Origin: Bacillus sp. NTK074B
GTDB lineage: Bacteria; Bacillota; Bacilli; Bacillales; Bacillaceae_B
Assembly (NCBI RefSeq): GCF_017303375.1
Contig: NZ_JAFKOH010000020.1
Coordinates: 1 to 37,561 of the forward strand
Length of the DNA stretch: 37,561 bases
Reading direction: 5' to 3'
Part shown: positions 16,551-25,586 of the stretch, piece after piece
Layout of the letters: every line of letters starts with the position of its first letter
Numbering within the stretch: the first letter of the stretch is position 1
Notes under the pieces: generated by a model
What the model saw: the letters and a program-made list of their open reading frames with translations, nothing else
Told to the model about the DNA's origin: nothing
Databases searched by the model: none
Position numbers and translations under genes: made by a program

Positions 16551-17606
16551 ATGAATACATATCCTGATACGAAGAAAACCATTCAATTGATAAAGGAACT
16601 TGTGGAAATCCCAAGTCCTTCTGGTAATACGACTAAAATCATGAGATTTGTAGAGGAATATCTGTCAGATTTACATTTAGAGATGAGAAGGAATCGAAAG
16701 GGTGCCCTTATCATCACATTACCTGGTGTAGACACTGAAAGACACAGAATGCTAACAGCGCATGTAGATGCACTCGGTGCCATGGTCAAGGAAATAAAGA
16801 GCGATGGCCGTTTACGATTATCCATGATCGGAGGTTACAGATGGAATGCGGTGGAAGGGGAATATTGCCAGATTGAAACCTCTTCAGGCAAAACATATAG
16901 TGGAACCATCCTCATGCATCAAACATCCGTTCATGTATACAAAAATGCAGGTGAGGCGAAACGGGACGAAACGAATATAGAGGTCCGGATTGATGAAAAG
17001 GTTCGTAACGCCAAAGAGGTTAGGGACCTTGGCATTGAAGTGGGGGATTTCGTATCATTCGACCCCCGCGCCGAAATTACAGAGAGCGGATTCATAAAAT
17101 CCCGTCATCTCGATGATAAAGCAAGTGTAGGGATGCTCCTGCAATTAATACGCCACATCCAATCTGAAGGCGTGATGCTTCCATATACGACGCATTTCCT
17201 GATCTCGAACAATGAGGAAATCGGTTATGGAGGAAATTCGAATATTCCCGATGAAACCATTGAGTACTTGGCTGTCGATATGGGGGCAATCGGCGACGGG
17301 CAAAGCACGGATGAGTATACGGTCTCAATATGTGCGAAAGATTCAAGTGGACCCTATCACTACGGACTTCGCAAGCATCTTATTTCACTGGCAGAAGAAA
17401 ATGCCATAGACTATAAGGTGGATATTTATCCATATTATGGTTCGGATGCCTCAGCGGCAATCCGCGCAGGCTTTGATATTGTCCATGGGTTGATAGGTGC
17501 AGGAATTGATGCATCTCATGCCTATGAACGGACACATCAGTCTTCGATTCTACATACAGAATCATTACTTTGGCATTATGTACAATCGAAGATGGTCACT
17601 GAATGA
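16551..17606 (+). CDS. M42-family metallo-aminopeptidase (FrvX/YsdC-like)
   Basis: A 351-residue cytosolic dinuclear metallopeptidase of the tetrahedral-aminopeptidase type. Metal and catalytic residues can be placed: H71 and D73 in TAHVDALGAMV, the bridging D189 in SRHLDDKASVG, the catalytic E222 and metal-ligand E223 in SNNEEIGYGGNS, D243 in AVDMGAIGDG, and H323 in GIDASHAYERTH. The family's small dimerisation domain inserts between about 75 and 165. The ATG has GGGGGGAG five to six bases upstream. Substrate preference (glutamyl, leucyl or general) is not evident. A strong terminator follows. Confidence 0.92.
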   Translation: MNTYPDTKKTIQLIKELVEIPSPSGNTTKIMRFVEEYLSDLHLEMRRNRKGALIITLPGVDTERHRMLTAHVDALGAMVKEIKSDGRLRLSMIGGYRWNAVEGEYCQIETSSGKTYSGTILMHQTSVHVYKNAGEAKRDETNIEVRIDEKVRNAKEVRDLGIEVGDFVSFDPRAEITESGFIKSRHLDDKASVGMLLQLIRHIQSEGVMLPYTTHFLISNNEEIGYGGNSNIPDETIEYLAVDMGAIGDGQSTDEYTVSICAKDSSGPYHYGLRKHLISLAEENAIDYKVDIYPYYGSDASAAIRAGFDIVHGLIGAGIDASHAYERTHQSSILHTESLLWHYVQSKMVTE

Positions 17607-17612
17607 ACAGGG

Positions 17613-17653
17613 AGTCTTCCGTCATCCGTCCTATGGGTGATGGGGGGCTTTTT
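17613..17653 (+). terminator. Terminator of the M42 peptidase gene
   Basis: A 15-bp stem, partly G-T wobble, runs from 17613-17627 to 17635-17649 with a 7-base loop, and its 3' side continues into six T residues. Confidence 0.85.
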
Positions 17654-17792
17654 TGGTTTCAATCACGCAAAGCTTGGGTAAGGTGACATTTGTGTGAGAA
17701 AATTTAGTTCTTAGTTTAGGAGGTATTTCTCTTATCAAAACTAAGATGATAAGATAAAATAAAGAAACAATCAAACTAAATGAGGTATAAGA

Positions 17793-19268
17793 ATGATTAC
17801 ATATAATCTGTTAGAAAGCATGAAATTAAAAACGATCTATGGTGAGCTCCCTTCTGAAATCAGCGATATTCACGTTGACTCAAGGAAAGTGACCGAGGGC
17901 ACTATGTTTGTATGCACAAGAGGATATACGGTGGATGGGCATGACTTTGCTGCGATGGCCGTTGAAAAAGGTGCTACGGTAATCGTGGCAGAAAAACAGC
18001 TGGATATCGATTTGAAAAAAACGGCATTAGTCGTAGTGAAGGATACATTCAAGGCACTAGCTCAATTATCGAATAAATTTTACGATTATCCGTCACAAAA
18101 TCTAACTGTGTTCGGGGTGACTGGAACCAACGGGAAGACAACAGTCAGTAATTTGATTCACTCCATCCTCAAAAAATCAAATCAGCGCTCAGCTTTATCA
18201 GGTACCATCGGTTTTAACCTCGATGGGGAGATGCTCCCGAGTGAAAACACGACATGTGATAATTTAACCAATCAGCAGATGATGCAAAGTGCGTTAGACA
18301 GGGGAATAGATAACTTTACCCTTGAAGTTTCCTCACATGGTCTGGCTCTAGGGAGATTGTGGGGTATAGACTTTGATGTGGTTGCCTTCACTAATCTGAG
18401 TCATGACCATCTGGATTATCATGGAACGATGGAACATTACGGTTATGCAAAAGGTCTTTTATTCTCCCAACTGGGTCAGGATCTACAAAATCCAAAGTAT
18501 GCCGTTCTTAATGCAGATGACGAATGGTATCATCGCTACTGCTATATGACTCCCCATGAAGTCATCAGCTACGGATTAGAAGCAAACGCAGACTTCAGAG
18601 CTGTGGAAGTGGAATATTTCAATGATTTAACAAGATTCACATTAATTTCTCCTGAAGGAAGCTTCGATGTGGAAATGAAGCTCTTAGGGAAATTCAATGT
18701 GTATAATGTGTTGACGGCAATGGCTTGCCTATATGCAAGGGGAATGGAAATATCAAGACTCGTTGAGATTGTCCGTGACCTTCCTCCTGTAAACGGGCGG
18801 ATGGAAAAAGTGGAGATGAAGTCGCCGCTTTCTGTGTATATTGATTACGCCCATACTCCTGACGCCATCGAAAATGCGATTCAATCAGTCCTGCCATTTA
18901 GGGAGAATAAAATCATCTTTCTTGTAGGTACCGGTGGAAACCGTGACAAATCAAAGAGACCGACCATGGCAGAAAAAGCATCATTGGCCGACTACGTCAT
19001 CTTAACGACAGATGATCCGAGATATGAAGAATACGACAGCATCCTGACTGATCTTGAGAAAGGGATGAAGCATAAACAATATGCCCTGATAGGTGATCGT
19101 GCAGAAGCAGTTAAGCATGCCATCGAAGTAAGTGAACCGGGTGATATCATCATCTTCGCAGGAAAAGGACATGAGGATTATCAAATCATTGAGAATACAA
19201 AATATCCTCATAGCGATAAGCAAATTGCCATAGAAGAAAGCAAGCTAAAGTATGGGATAACAGACTAA
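17793..19268 (+). CDS. MurE-type Mur ligase (UDP-MurNAc-tripeptide synthetase), probable second copy
   Basis: ATP-dependent ligase that adds the third residue to UDP-MurNAc-Ala-Glu in peptidoglycan synthesis. The 491-residue product has all three Mur domains: the UDP-binding part with HVDSRKVTEGTMFVC, the ATPase P-loop GVTGTNGKTT (108-117), the central FTNLSHDHLDYHGTMEHY with K220 as the likely carbamylated lysine, and the C-terminal DYAHTPDAIENA and IFAGKGHEDYQ. Meso-diaminopimelate enzymes carry DNPR in the amino-acid site. Here the motif is DDPR (407-410), with the Arg kept and Asn changed to Asp. The gene is not in a dcw cluster and has no mur or mra neighbours, so it is probably a paralogue of the housekeeping murE. 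It is monocistronic, with GAGGT before the ATG. Diaminopimelate is the likely but unproven substrate. Confidence 0.85.
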   Translation: MITYNLLESMKLKTIYGELPSEISDIHVDSRKVTEGTMFVCTRGYTVDGHDFAAMAVEKGATVIVAEKQLDIDLKKTALVVVKDTFKALAQLSNKFYDYPSQNLTVFGVTGTNGKTTVSNLIHSILKKSNQRSALSGTIGFNLDGEMLPSENTTCDNLTNQQMMQSALDRGIDNFTLEVSSHGLALGRLWGIDFDVVAFTNLSHDHLDYHGTMEHYGYAKGLLFSQLGQDLQNPKYAVLNADDEWYHRYCYMTPHEVISYGLEANADFRAVEVEYFNDLTRFTLISPEGSFDVEMKLLGKFNVYNVLTAMACLYARGMEISRLVEIVRDLPPVNGRMEKVEMKSPLSVYIDYAHTPDAIENAIQSVLPFRENKIIFLVGTGGNRDKSKRPTMAEKASLADYVILTTDDPRYEEYDSILTDLEKGMKHKQYALIGDRAEAVKHAIEVSEPGDIIIFAGKGHEDYQIIENTKYPHSDKQIAIEESKLKYGITD

Positions 19269-19278
19269 TGTGAGGGGA

Positions 19279-19308
19279 GGCAGGCCAAAGAAGGTCTGTC
19301 TTTTTTTT
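19279..19308 (+). terminator. Terminator of the murE-like gene
   Basis: The 8-bp stem GGCAGGCC (19279-19286)/GGTCTGTC (19293-19300), with two wobbles and a 6-base loop, is followed by eight T residues. Confidence 0.92.
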
Positions 19309-19371
19309 AATAAAGATAGACGAAATTCACAATCTTTGGTAAATTTAAATTATCTATAAAATGATGAAAGA

Positions 19372-20463
19372 ATGACGCGGATGAAATTTTCATTATACTT
19401 GAATGATTATGAAACTGAAAAATTGTTTTCAACTTTAAGGTGGCTGTTCGTCTTGATTGCCACCCTTTTATTTTACATACCTCCTTTTTCAGAAAATATC
19501 TCCACCAACAAGGCGGTTTTTCCTTATCTGCTGGTGACAGGGGTATTGTATATGCTGGTGACTCAAATCGCCCTTATACGCGCAAGGGAGGATAACCACA
19601 GTCTGCAATTGATTCTGAAAGCGGGTATTGTCTTCGATTATCTGGCACTGATCTGGCTGATGTTCTTATCAGAAGGGATTCATAGTCCGCTTTATCCAAT
19701 TTCCATATTATTCGTCATGCATGCCACGATTTATTGGAGAACAAAGGGGGCGTTGATCTCACTTGCAGCATTTAGCATAGCTTACATTGCAATGGGATTA
19801 GTGACTGTTGACATCACCAAATTCCACGAATATTTCACATTGACATTCAATCTGTTCTTTCTATGGATTATAGGATTATTCGGTGCATTAATCATGCTGA
19901 GGGAGCGTGCCCAGCATATTCAGAAAGAAGCCTATCATCATCTCGCCCATAAAGATTACTTATCCGGTTTATTAAATCACCGTTCGTTTCAGGAAAGGTT
20001 CAGGAGCAGACTGGAACAAAATGAATACTTTAACTTACTGATTGGTGATATAGATGATTTTAAGAAAGTGAATGATGAGTATGGTCATTTAACAGGTGAT
20101 GATCTCATACGTAAGGCAGGTGAAGTTTTCCGAAGTCACGCCGAAGCTTATAATGGTCAGGCATTCAGGTATGGCGGAGAGGAATTCGTCTTTATATTGC
20201 CCTTTATGGAAGACAGTATTCTTGAAAGGTTTCTATATGATTTATATGATCAGTTAAAGGAGTTGAAGCCACTCCCTATCTCCATGAGTTTTGGTCAGGC
20301 CCAATCTTCTGAAACCGATGAACCGGAGAAATTGATTTCTCTTGCAGATCAAAGGCTCTATTTCGCCAAGAAATCAGGTAAGTGCAGGACTTATCTGACA
20401 AACGACAAGATATTCATACCAGATCGAAGGATAATGAAAAATGAAAAAGAAGCGTTCCGTTAA
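19372..20463 (+). CDS. Membrane-anchored diguanylate cyclase (GGDEF protein)
   Basis: Probably makes cyclic di-GMP from two GTP at the membrane. Residues about 20-178 contain six hydrophobic segments, a membrane sensor without a recognisable ligand-binding motif. A short linker (RERAQHIQKEAYHHLAHKD) leads into a GGDEF domain. The domain shows DYLSGLLNHRSF, the metal Asp in GDIDDFKKVND, HLTGDDLI, and an intact active site, GGEEF (268-272). No RxxD product-inhibition site stands upstream of GGEEF, so feedback control by that route is unlikely. The RBS is weak. The last codons fall inside the shared terminator. An EAL gene lies 3.6 kb downstream in another unit. Confidence 0.9.
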   Translation: MTRMKFSLYLNDYETEKLFSTLRWLFVLIATLLFYIPPFSENISTNKAVFPYLLVTGVLYMLVTQIALIRAREDNHSLQLILKAGIVFDYLALIWLMFLSEGIHSPLYPISILFVMHATIYWRTKGALISLAAFSIAYIAMGLVTVDITKFHEYFTLTFNLFFLWIIGLFGALIMLRERAQHIQKEAYHHLAHKDYLSGLLNHRSFQERFRSRLEQNEYFNLLIGDIDDFKKVNDEYGHLTGDDLIRKAGEVFRSHAEAYNGQAFRYGGEEFVFILPFMEDSILERFLYDLYDQLKELKPLPISMSFGQAQSSETDEPEKLISLADQRLYFAKKSGKCRTYLTNDKIFIPDRRIMKNEKEAFR

Positions 20464-20480
20464 AGGTACGCTTCTTTTTC
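20443..20480. terminator. Bidirectional terminator, GGDEF gene / nupC
   Basis: A 13-bp perfect stem, GAAAAAGAAGCGT (20443-20455) with ACGCTTCTTTTTC (20468-20480) and a 12-base loop, has A-rich and T-rich outer ends for both directions. It overlaps the last codons of the GGDEF gene. Confidence 0.88.
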
Positions 20481-20487
20481 GATGAAA

Positions 20488-21705
20488 TTATATGAACATT
20501 CCTGCAATGGCCGCACTTAATAATGAAGCAAGTGCACCTGCTATGACTGCTCTTAATCCTAAGCGGGCAATATCTCCTCTACGGTTTGGTGCAAGGTTAC
20601 CCAGTCCGCCAAGTAAAATCCCAAGTGAGGAAAGATTGGCGAATCCGCATAATGCAAAGGAAATAATCGCAACCGTTTTATCAGACAGGTTGCCAATTTC
20701 CGGAGCGAAAGCTGAATAAGCTACAAACTCATTAATGACAAGTTTTTGCCCAATGAAGTTTCCTGCTGTAACCGCTTCATGCCATGGTACTCCGATTGCA
20801 AAGGCAAGTGGTGCAAATACGTAACCAAGAATAAGCTGAAGTGAAAGGCTGTCAAATCCAAACCATCCACCAACCAATCCAAGTAATCCATTAATTAACG
20901 CAACCAAGGCAATGAATGCAAGAAGCATTGCACCGATGTTGAGAGCCAATTGCAGCCCGACACTTGCACCATTAGCAGCCGCATCGATCACATTGGCAGA
21001 TTCCGAATCCGCTTCCATTTCAAACGCTTCAGGTTCAGGAGAATCATCTATTTCAGGCACAAATAACTTGGCCATTACTAGACCTGCAGGAGCAGCCATG
21101 AAGCTTGCTGCAAGTAAGTATTCCAGTGGAACTCCCAAAAGTGAATATCCTACAAGGACAGAACCCGCGACGGAAGCCAATCCACCCGTCATGACGGCGA
21201 AGAGTTCAGATTCAGTCATTTTCGATAAGAAAGGTCTAACCACTAAAGGTGCTTCTGTTTGCCCAACGAAGATATTGGCAGCAGCAGACAATGATTCCGC
21301 TTTCCTGGTTCCCAACAGTTTAGATAACCCTCCACCTAAAATCTTGATAAAAAATTGCATGATTTTAAGATAATAAAGAACTGAAATTAAAGCTGAGAAG
21401 AAAATAACGACAGGCAGTACATTAAAAGCAAAAATGAACGCAATGTTCGATTCCTCCGTGTAAAGGCCGCCAAAAAGGAATGTGATCCCTTCATTGGAAT
21501 AATTGATGATGGCATTCACCACTTCGGTCAATCCCTTAAGAGCTTCTTGCCCCCAAGATGTCTTTAACACGATAAAAGCGAAAAATAACTGTATGGCAAG
21601 TCCACCAAGGACTGTTCTAAAATTAACCCGCTTCTTGTTTTTAGAAAATGCAAAAGCAATCCCCATAACGACAATGATACCCATGATACCCCATAAATAT
21701 TGCAC
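20488..21705 (-). CDS. nupC: Concentrative nucleoside transporter (CNT family, NupC-like)
   Basis: Ion-coupled importer of nucleosides. I choose GTG 21705, with GAGGTG six bases upstream, giving MQYLWGIMGIIVVMG; the in-frame GTG at 21714 lies inside that RBS. The product is 405 residues with the CNT core: NIFVGQTEAPLVVRPFLSKM (substrate-binding hairpin and helix) and the second half SAFAPEIGNLSDKTVAIISF. A short acidic cytosolic loop (EIDDSPEPEAFEMEAD) lies between about 220 and 240. B. subtilis has three such carriers (NupC, NupG, YxjA); this assignment to NupC is by general similarity and could be one of the others. Monocistronic, with palindromes upstream that may be operators. Confidence 0.88.
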   Translation of the reverse strand: MQYLWGIMGIIVVMGIAFAFSKNKKRVNFRTVLGGLAIQLFFAFIVLKTSWGQEALKGLTEVVNAIINYSNEGITFLFGGLYTEESNIAFIFAFNVLPVVIFFSALISVLYYLKIMQFFIKILGGGLSKLLGTRKAESLSAAANIFVGQTEAPLVVRPFLSKMTESELFAVMTGGLASVAGSVLVGYSLLGVPLEYLLAASFMAAPAGLVMAKLFVPEIDDSPEPEAFEMEADSESANVIDAAANGASVGLQLALNIGAMLLAFIALVALINGLLGLVGGWFGFDSLSLQLILGYVFAPLAFAIGVPWHEAVTAGNFIGQKLVINEFVAYSAFAPEIGNLSDKTVAIISFALCGFANLSSLGILLGGLGNLAPNRRGDIARLGLRAVIAGALASLLSAAIAGMFI

Positions 21706-21771
21706 GTCTTTCACCTCTTCGATAAGTATGATTCAAACTTGCTGCTTTAGGTTTTTTATTTTACAATTCTT

Positions 21772-21825
21772 TCAGACGTCTGACAACCTACAATTGCAAG
21801 ATTTGTCGAAAGTTGTACGGACAAC
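21772..21825 (-). promoter_or_regulatory. Two palindromes in the nupC/yueH divergent region
   Basis: TCAGACGTCTGA (21772-21783) is a perfect 12-bp palindrome, and GTTGT-ACGG-ACAAC (21812-21825) is an inverted repeat 28 bases further from nupC. Both lie between the divergent starts. Operator function, and the protein that would bind, are unknown. Confidence 0.4.
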
Positions 21826-21876
21826 ATCGTCGTTAGTATGCACAAATACAGCGTTTTCATGAAAGGGGATACAATT

Positions 21877-22110
21877 ATGAAGATCAGAAAAAATTTTTTG
21901 GAAGGTATGGAACAAAAAGTATATATTTATGAAAATAAGAAAGAAGAGCTAATATTAATTGCGGTTCCTGATATTTGCTGGTCCTTTTCATTTACATATG
22001 ATGAAGAAAACATTCAGATGAAGTTACACGACTCCTTAATGGAAAGGGTGCCGGAGGAGACTGCTGATACATTGAGTTCGCGAATCGTTCAGTGGACAAG
22101 AGAGATGTAA
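21877..22110 (+). CDS. YueH-family protein
   Basis: A 77-residue soluble protein beginning MKIRKNFLEGMEQKVYIYEN. The start ATG 21877 has AAAGGGGAT six bases upstream; the frame extends up to 21838 without an RBS. From memory it resembles B. subtilis YueH, a small protein of unknown function, in the EQKVYIYENKKEELILIAVPD and SRIVQWTREM segments. It has no membrane segment, no Cys pair and no known catalytic motif. It is divergent from nupC and upstream of prfC, with a 163-base gap, so probably a separate unit. Confidence 0.7.
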   Translation: MKIRKNFLEGMEQKVYIYENKKEELILIAVPDICWSFSFTYDEENIQMKLHDSLMERVPEETADTLSSRIVQWTREM

Positions 22111-22273
22111 GGGGATAGATGATCTTTAAATGAGATGGACTTTGTTTCATCTTTGTATATTGAATGGATCTTCGTTCTGTGCTCTTCTTACGGAAGGTAT
22201 TGATTCTTTGTTGCATTGTTACTTTAGAACGAATATGATGAGAAAGTGAGAATGACGAGAAAGGATTTTATGA

Positions 22274-23842
22274 ATGAAAATAGACTTTATACAGGAAGTT
22301 CAGTCGAGACGGACTTTCGCTATCATTTCCCACCCGGATGCCGGGAAAACAACTTTAACAGAGCAGCTTCTTCTATTTGGAGGAGCGATCCGTGCAGCTG
22401 GAACAGTTAAAGGGAAGAAATCAGGTAAGTTTGCTACATCTGACTGGATGGAAATCGAAAAGCAGAGGGGTATTTCTGTTACTTCTTCGGTGATGGCATT
22501 TGATTATGAAGATTATCGGGTCAATATTCTGGATACACCAGGTCATCAGGATTTTTCTGAAGACACGTATAGAACATTAATGGCTGTTGACAGTGCAGTG
22601 ATGATCATCGATTCAGCCAAAGGAATTGAAGCCCAAACCTTGAAACTCTTCAAAGTATGCAGGATGAGAGGAATCCCGATTTTCACCTTTATCAACAAGC
22701 TTGACCGCCAAGGACGAGAGCCGTTGGAATTATTGGAAGAGCTTGAAGAAGTATTAGGGATTCAGTCTTATCCGATGAACTGGCCGATTGGTATGGGTAA
22801 GGAGTTTTTAGGGATTTATGACCGCTTCCATAACCGTATAGAACAATTCCGTGTGGAAGAAGAGGATCGCTTTATTCCTCTAAATGAAGAAGGCGAAATA
22901 GAAGGAGAGCATTCTCTTAAAGATAGCAATCTTTATCATCAAACACTTGAAGATGTATTACTTCTGAATGAAGCCGGTAATCAATTTTCACGTGAAAGGA
23001 TTGCAAATGGCGAGCTATCTCCTGTATTTTTCGGGAGCGCATTAACCAATTTTGGTGTACAAACTTTCCTCGAAACCTATTTGGAATTTGCACCTTCTCC
23101 CCAGCCGAGAAATTCTGACGCAGGTGAAATTGAGCCGACGGCGGAAGATTTCTCCGGCTTTGTATTTAAAATCCAAGCCAATATGAATCCAGCTCACCGT
23201 GATCGAATAGCGTTTGTACGGATTTGTTCAGGTCAATTCGAGAGAGGAATGACAGTTAACCTTTCCAGAACAGGAAAATCCATTAAGCTTGCTCAATCCA
23301 CCCAGTTTCTTGCAGATGACCGCAGCACAGTAAATGAAGCAGTCAGTGGAGATATCATAGGGGTTTATGATACGGGTACGTATCAAATTGGTGATACACT
23401 CGTCCAAGGGAAGCAGGGATTCCAGTATGAAAAACTGCCTCAGTTTACACCAGAACTCTTTGTCCGTGTAACTGCAAGGAACGTAATGAAGCAGAAACAC
23501 TTCCAAAAAGGGATTCTTCAACTCGTTCAAGAAGGGGCCATTCAATATTATAAGACCCGCACAGAGGATATTATCCTAGGAGCGGTTGGTCAATTGCAAT
23601 TTGAAGTGTTTGAGCACAGAATGAAAAATGAGTACAATGTTGATGTGAAAATGGAGCCAATCGGATCTAAAATTGCCAGATGGATCGAAAACGAAGAAGA
23701 TGTCAAGGAATCCATGTCCAGCTCCCGCAGCTTGTTGGTAAAAGATCGTCATGACAATTTGGTTTTCTTGTTTGAAAATGATTTTGCCATGAGATGGTTC
23801 AATGATAAAAACCCTGATATTCGATTATACAGTTTAATGTAA
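22274..23842 (+). CDS. prfC: Peptide chain release factor 3 (RF3)
   Basis: Translational GTPase that recycles RF1/RF2 from the ribosome after termination. The 522-residue product has family length. G-motifs are HPDAGKTT (20-27), the switch I segment [16 protein letters not shown] (85-89) and NKLD (139-142). [20 protein letters not shown] marks domain II, and [19 protein letters not shown] with its downstream region marks the RF3-specific domain III. The start ATG 22274 has AAAGGA nine bases upstream; an out-of-frame ATG at 22270 overlaps it. Single gene with a terminator after it. Confidence 0.96.
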   Translation: MKIDFIQEVQSRRTFAIISHPDAGKTTLTEQLLLFGGAIRAAGTVKGKKSGKFATSDWMEIEKQRGISVTSSVMAFDYEDYRVNILDTPGHQDFSEDTYRTLMAVDSAVMIIDSAKGIEAQTLKLFKVCRMRGIPIFTFINKLDRQGREPLELLEELEEVLGIQSYPMNWPIGMGKEFLGIYDRFHNRIEQFRVEEEDRFIPLNEEGEIEGEHSLKDSNLYHQTLEDVLLLNEAGNQFSRERIANGELSPVFFGSALTNFGVQTFLETYLEFAPSPQPRNSDAGEIEPTAEDFSGFVFKIQANMNPAHRDRIAFVRICSGQFERGMTVNLSRTGKSIKLAQSTQFLADDRSTVNEAVSGDIIGVYDTGTYQIGDTLVQGKQGFQYEKLPQFTPELFVRVTARNVMKQKHFQKGILQLVQEGAIQYYKTRTEDIILGAVGQLQFEVFEHRMKNEYNVDVKMEPIGSKIARWIENEEDVKESMSSSRSLLVKDRHDNLVFLFENDFAMRWFNDKNPDIRLYSLM

Positions 23843-23852
23843 ATAAGCTTAG

Positions 23853-23882
23853 GCACCCCTCTGTTCCAGGAGAGGTGCTTTT
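23853..23882 (+). terminator. Terminator of prfC
   Basis: GCACC (23853-23857) pairs with GGTGC (23874-23878), extended inward by CTC/GAG past one mismatch, and is followed by TTTT. Confidence 0.75.
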
Positions 23883-24055
23883 GCTTTTGACTGGATTTCT
23901 TTCTTTCATTCGCTAACGCAATCATTTTATACTTTTGTTTACAAATATCAAGTGATTTTTTTCTGAAATAAAAGGATATAACTGGTGTTTTTTAGGTTAA
24001 AAGCCTTATTATGTGGGTATGGGTATTTTATGCTGTTTGATAGAAAGGAAGAGTG

Positions 24056-25090
24056 ATGAATTTGGAGTATGCATGTGTAAACTGTGGAGTACAAATGAAA
24101 TATCATGAGAAAGGATTCTTTTTCTTACATAATGAACAATTCCGTCCCGTTCCTTTGGCAGGGGACTTTCAAAAGCTGGGACCAAACACATATGCTTTTC
24201 AATACGACGATCTAAATGAACTATACGGGAGACTCTCAGCAATAGGGTCATTATTGATTCGTGATGGATGGAACTGCAGTATTAATTGTTCAAGTCAGCC
24301 TGGAGCGTTCCACGCTGCAGGGAAATTCCTTCATTTGATTCGACATAGAGAGATGGTAAACGTCATACAACAGGGTGAGTTCAAGAGTCATCTTCAGCCC
24401 ATCATCGCTCTTGAGGATTTCAGTTTGTATGGATATGAATCTCTCCTACGTGCAGAGAATAACGGGGAGAGGATCAATCCAGCGGAGTTATTTGAAGTGG
24501 CATCTCTAACGGGATTCCACTCCATGTTGGATCAGAAAGCCAGGAAATCAGCAATTGAGTGCAGACAAGGTCAAATCGACCCGGGAAAGAAGAGTTTCAT
24601 TAACTTTCTCCCCTCGACCATATATAACCCTGAATTCTGTTTGCGCCATACCTTCAAGATTGTGAATGAGTTCGGTGTGAACCCCAAAGACCTCGTATTC
24701 GAAGTAGTTGAAACGGAAAAGATAGATGATGTAAATCATTTGCGTTCAGTTCTTGACGTCTATAAGCGGGAAGGCATGAAAGTGGCTCTTGACGACGTAG
24801 GTTCAGGTTTTGCAACAGTTGAAATGTTATCATTGCTCAAACCGGATTATGTAAAGATTGATCGATCATTCATCAATCACTGTGACCAGGATGAACAGAA
24901 CCAGGAATTTTTACGGAAAGTGATGAAGATTGCAAGGGAATTAGACATTTTCGTCCTTGCAGAAGGAATAGAAAGAAAAGAAGAACTGCTCTTTTGTAAA
25001 GAAATCGGTATGCATTATGCCCAAGGATATTTCATCGGGAAACCAACTGCAGAAGCAATGTCACCATTTGCTGAGTCCCAATTCGTTTAA
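24056..25090 (+). CDS. EAL-domain cyclic di-GMP phosphodiesterase
   Basis: Probably hydrolyses cyclic di-GMP. I use ATG 24056, with AAGGAAG six bases upstream; a GTG one codon earlier is possible. The product is 344 residues. Residues 1-90 form an unassigned N-terminal part with a CVNCG knuckle (7-11) and further Cys at 74 and 78. The EAL domain follows from about 97. The name motif reads ESL (128-130) but the key Glu is kept. Other catalytic positions are present: N183 (INFLPST), E216 (FEVVE), D246/D247 (ALDDVGSGFA), K267 (VKIDRSF), E303 (AEGIE) and Q323 (YAQGYF). The enzyme therefore looks active. The four N-terminal cysteines could bind a metal or respond to redox, which is inference. Single gene. 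Confidence 0.88.
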   Translation: MNLEYACVNCGVQMKYHEKGFFFLHNEQFRPVPLAGDFQKLGPNTYAFQYDDLNELYGRLSAIGSLLIRDGWNCSINCSSQPGAFHAAGKFLHLIRHREMVNVIQQGEFKSHLQPIIALEDFSLYGYESLLRAENNGERINPAELFEVASLTGFHSMLDQKARKSAIECRQGQIDPGKKSFINFLPSTIYNPEFCLRHTFKIVNEFGVNPKDLVFEVVETEKIDDVNHLRSVLDVYKREGMKVALDDVGSGFATVEMLSLLKPDYVKIDRSFINHCDQDEQNQEFLRKVMKIARELDIFVLAEGIERKEELLFCKEIGMHYAQGYFIGKPTAEAMSPFAESQFV

Positions 25091-25155
25091 TATGGACACA
25101 CCTCATACGTTAATCGGGTGGGGTGTTGTTATCGGAGAATAATGTAAAGCATCCC

Positions 25156-25183
25156 TTGACAAATCATAAGAACATGATAATAT
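25156..25183 (+). promoter_or_regulatory. Promoter of the T-box leader
   Basis: TTGACA (25156-25161), 16 bases, TAATAT (25178-25183). A 7-bp inverted repeat TATACTA-CTA-TAGTATA (25181-25197) covers the expected transcription start. Confidence 0.75.
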
Positions 25184-25189
25184 ACTACT

Positions 25190-25530
25190 ATAGTATACTT
25201 TAGTGCATAAAAGCTTAAAAGCTTAAAAGCGTTTAAGGAGAAGAGAACTAGGGATTCTTCTTAACGTCCAATCACATACTTGTCTTGAACAACGGAGTAG
25301 GAAATAGCGGGACAGCAATCAGAGACTGGACGTCAGGTGGAAGTCCAGGTCTGCTCATTTCTGAATTACATTGTTCATAAACACTCCATGGTGTTTATAA
25401 AAAAGACAACCTTTATGAAGTGGAGATAAATCGCAAAGCATGAATCGGTTGATCAGGGCTTACGTTTATTTCAATTAGGGTGGTAACGCGGAGAACTCTT
25501 CGTCCCTATCGGGGGATGGAGGGTTCTTTT
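25190..25530 (+). promoter_or_regulatory. T-box riboswitch leader, probable tyrosine specifier
   Basis: The T-box AGGGTGGTAACGCG lies at 25477-25490, directly followed by a terminator of 14 bp with wobbles (GAAC at 25493 to GTTC) ending in TTTTT. Stem I shows the AGTAGGAAATAGCG segment and the distal hairpin CTGGAC-GTCAGGTGGAA-GTCCAG. After it, the specifier-loop context CTGAA-T-TAC-A resembles tyrS leaders (GAA-C-UAC), giving TAC for Tyr. A separate hairpin ATAAACAC/GTGTTTAT follows. Uncharged tRNA binding should permit readthrough into the transporter. The T-box call is firm; the specifier is moderately sure. Confidence 0.9.
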
Positions 25531-25586
25531 TGTATTCCTGAGCCATCCGCACATCATCAATACATCGAGATAGAGGAAGTGTTACA

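Noticed and set aside
19372..25090. GGDEF and EAL genes as one cyclic di-GMP operon
   Set aside because: They are separated by terminators, nupC on the other strand, yueH and prfC.
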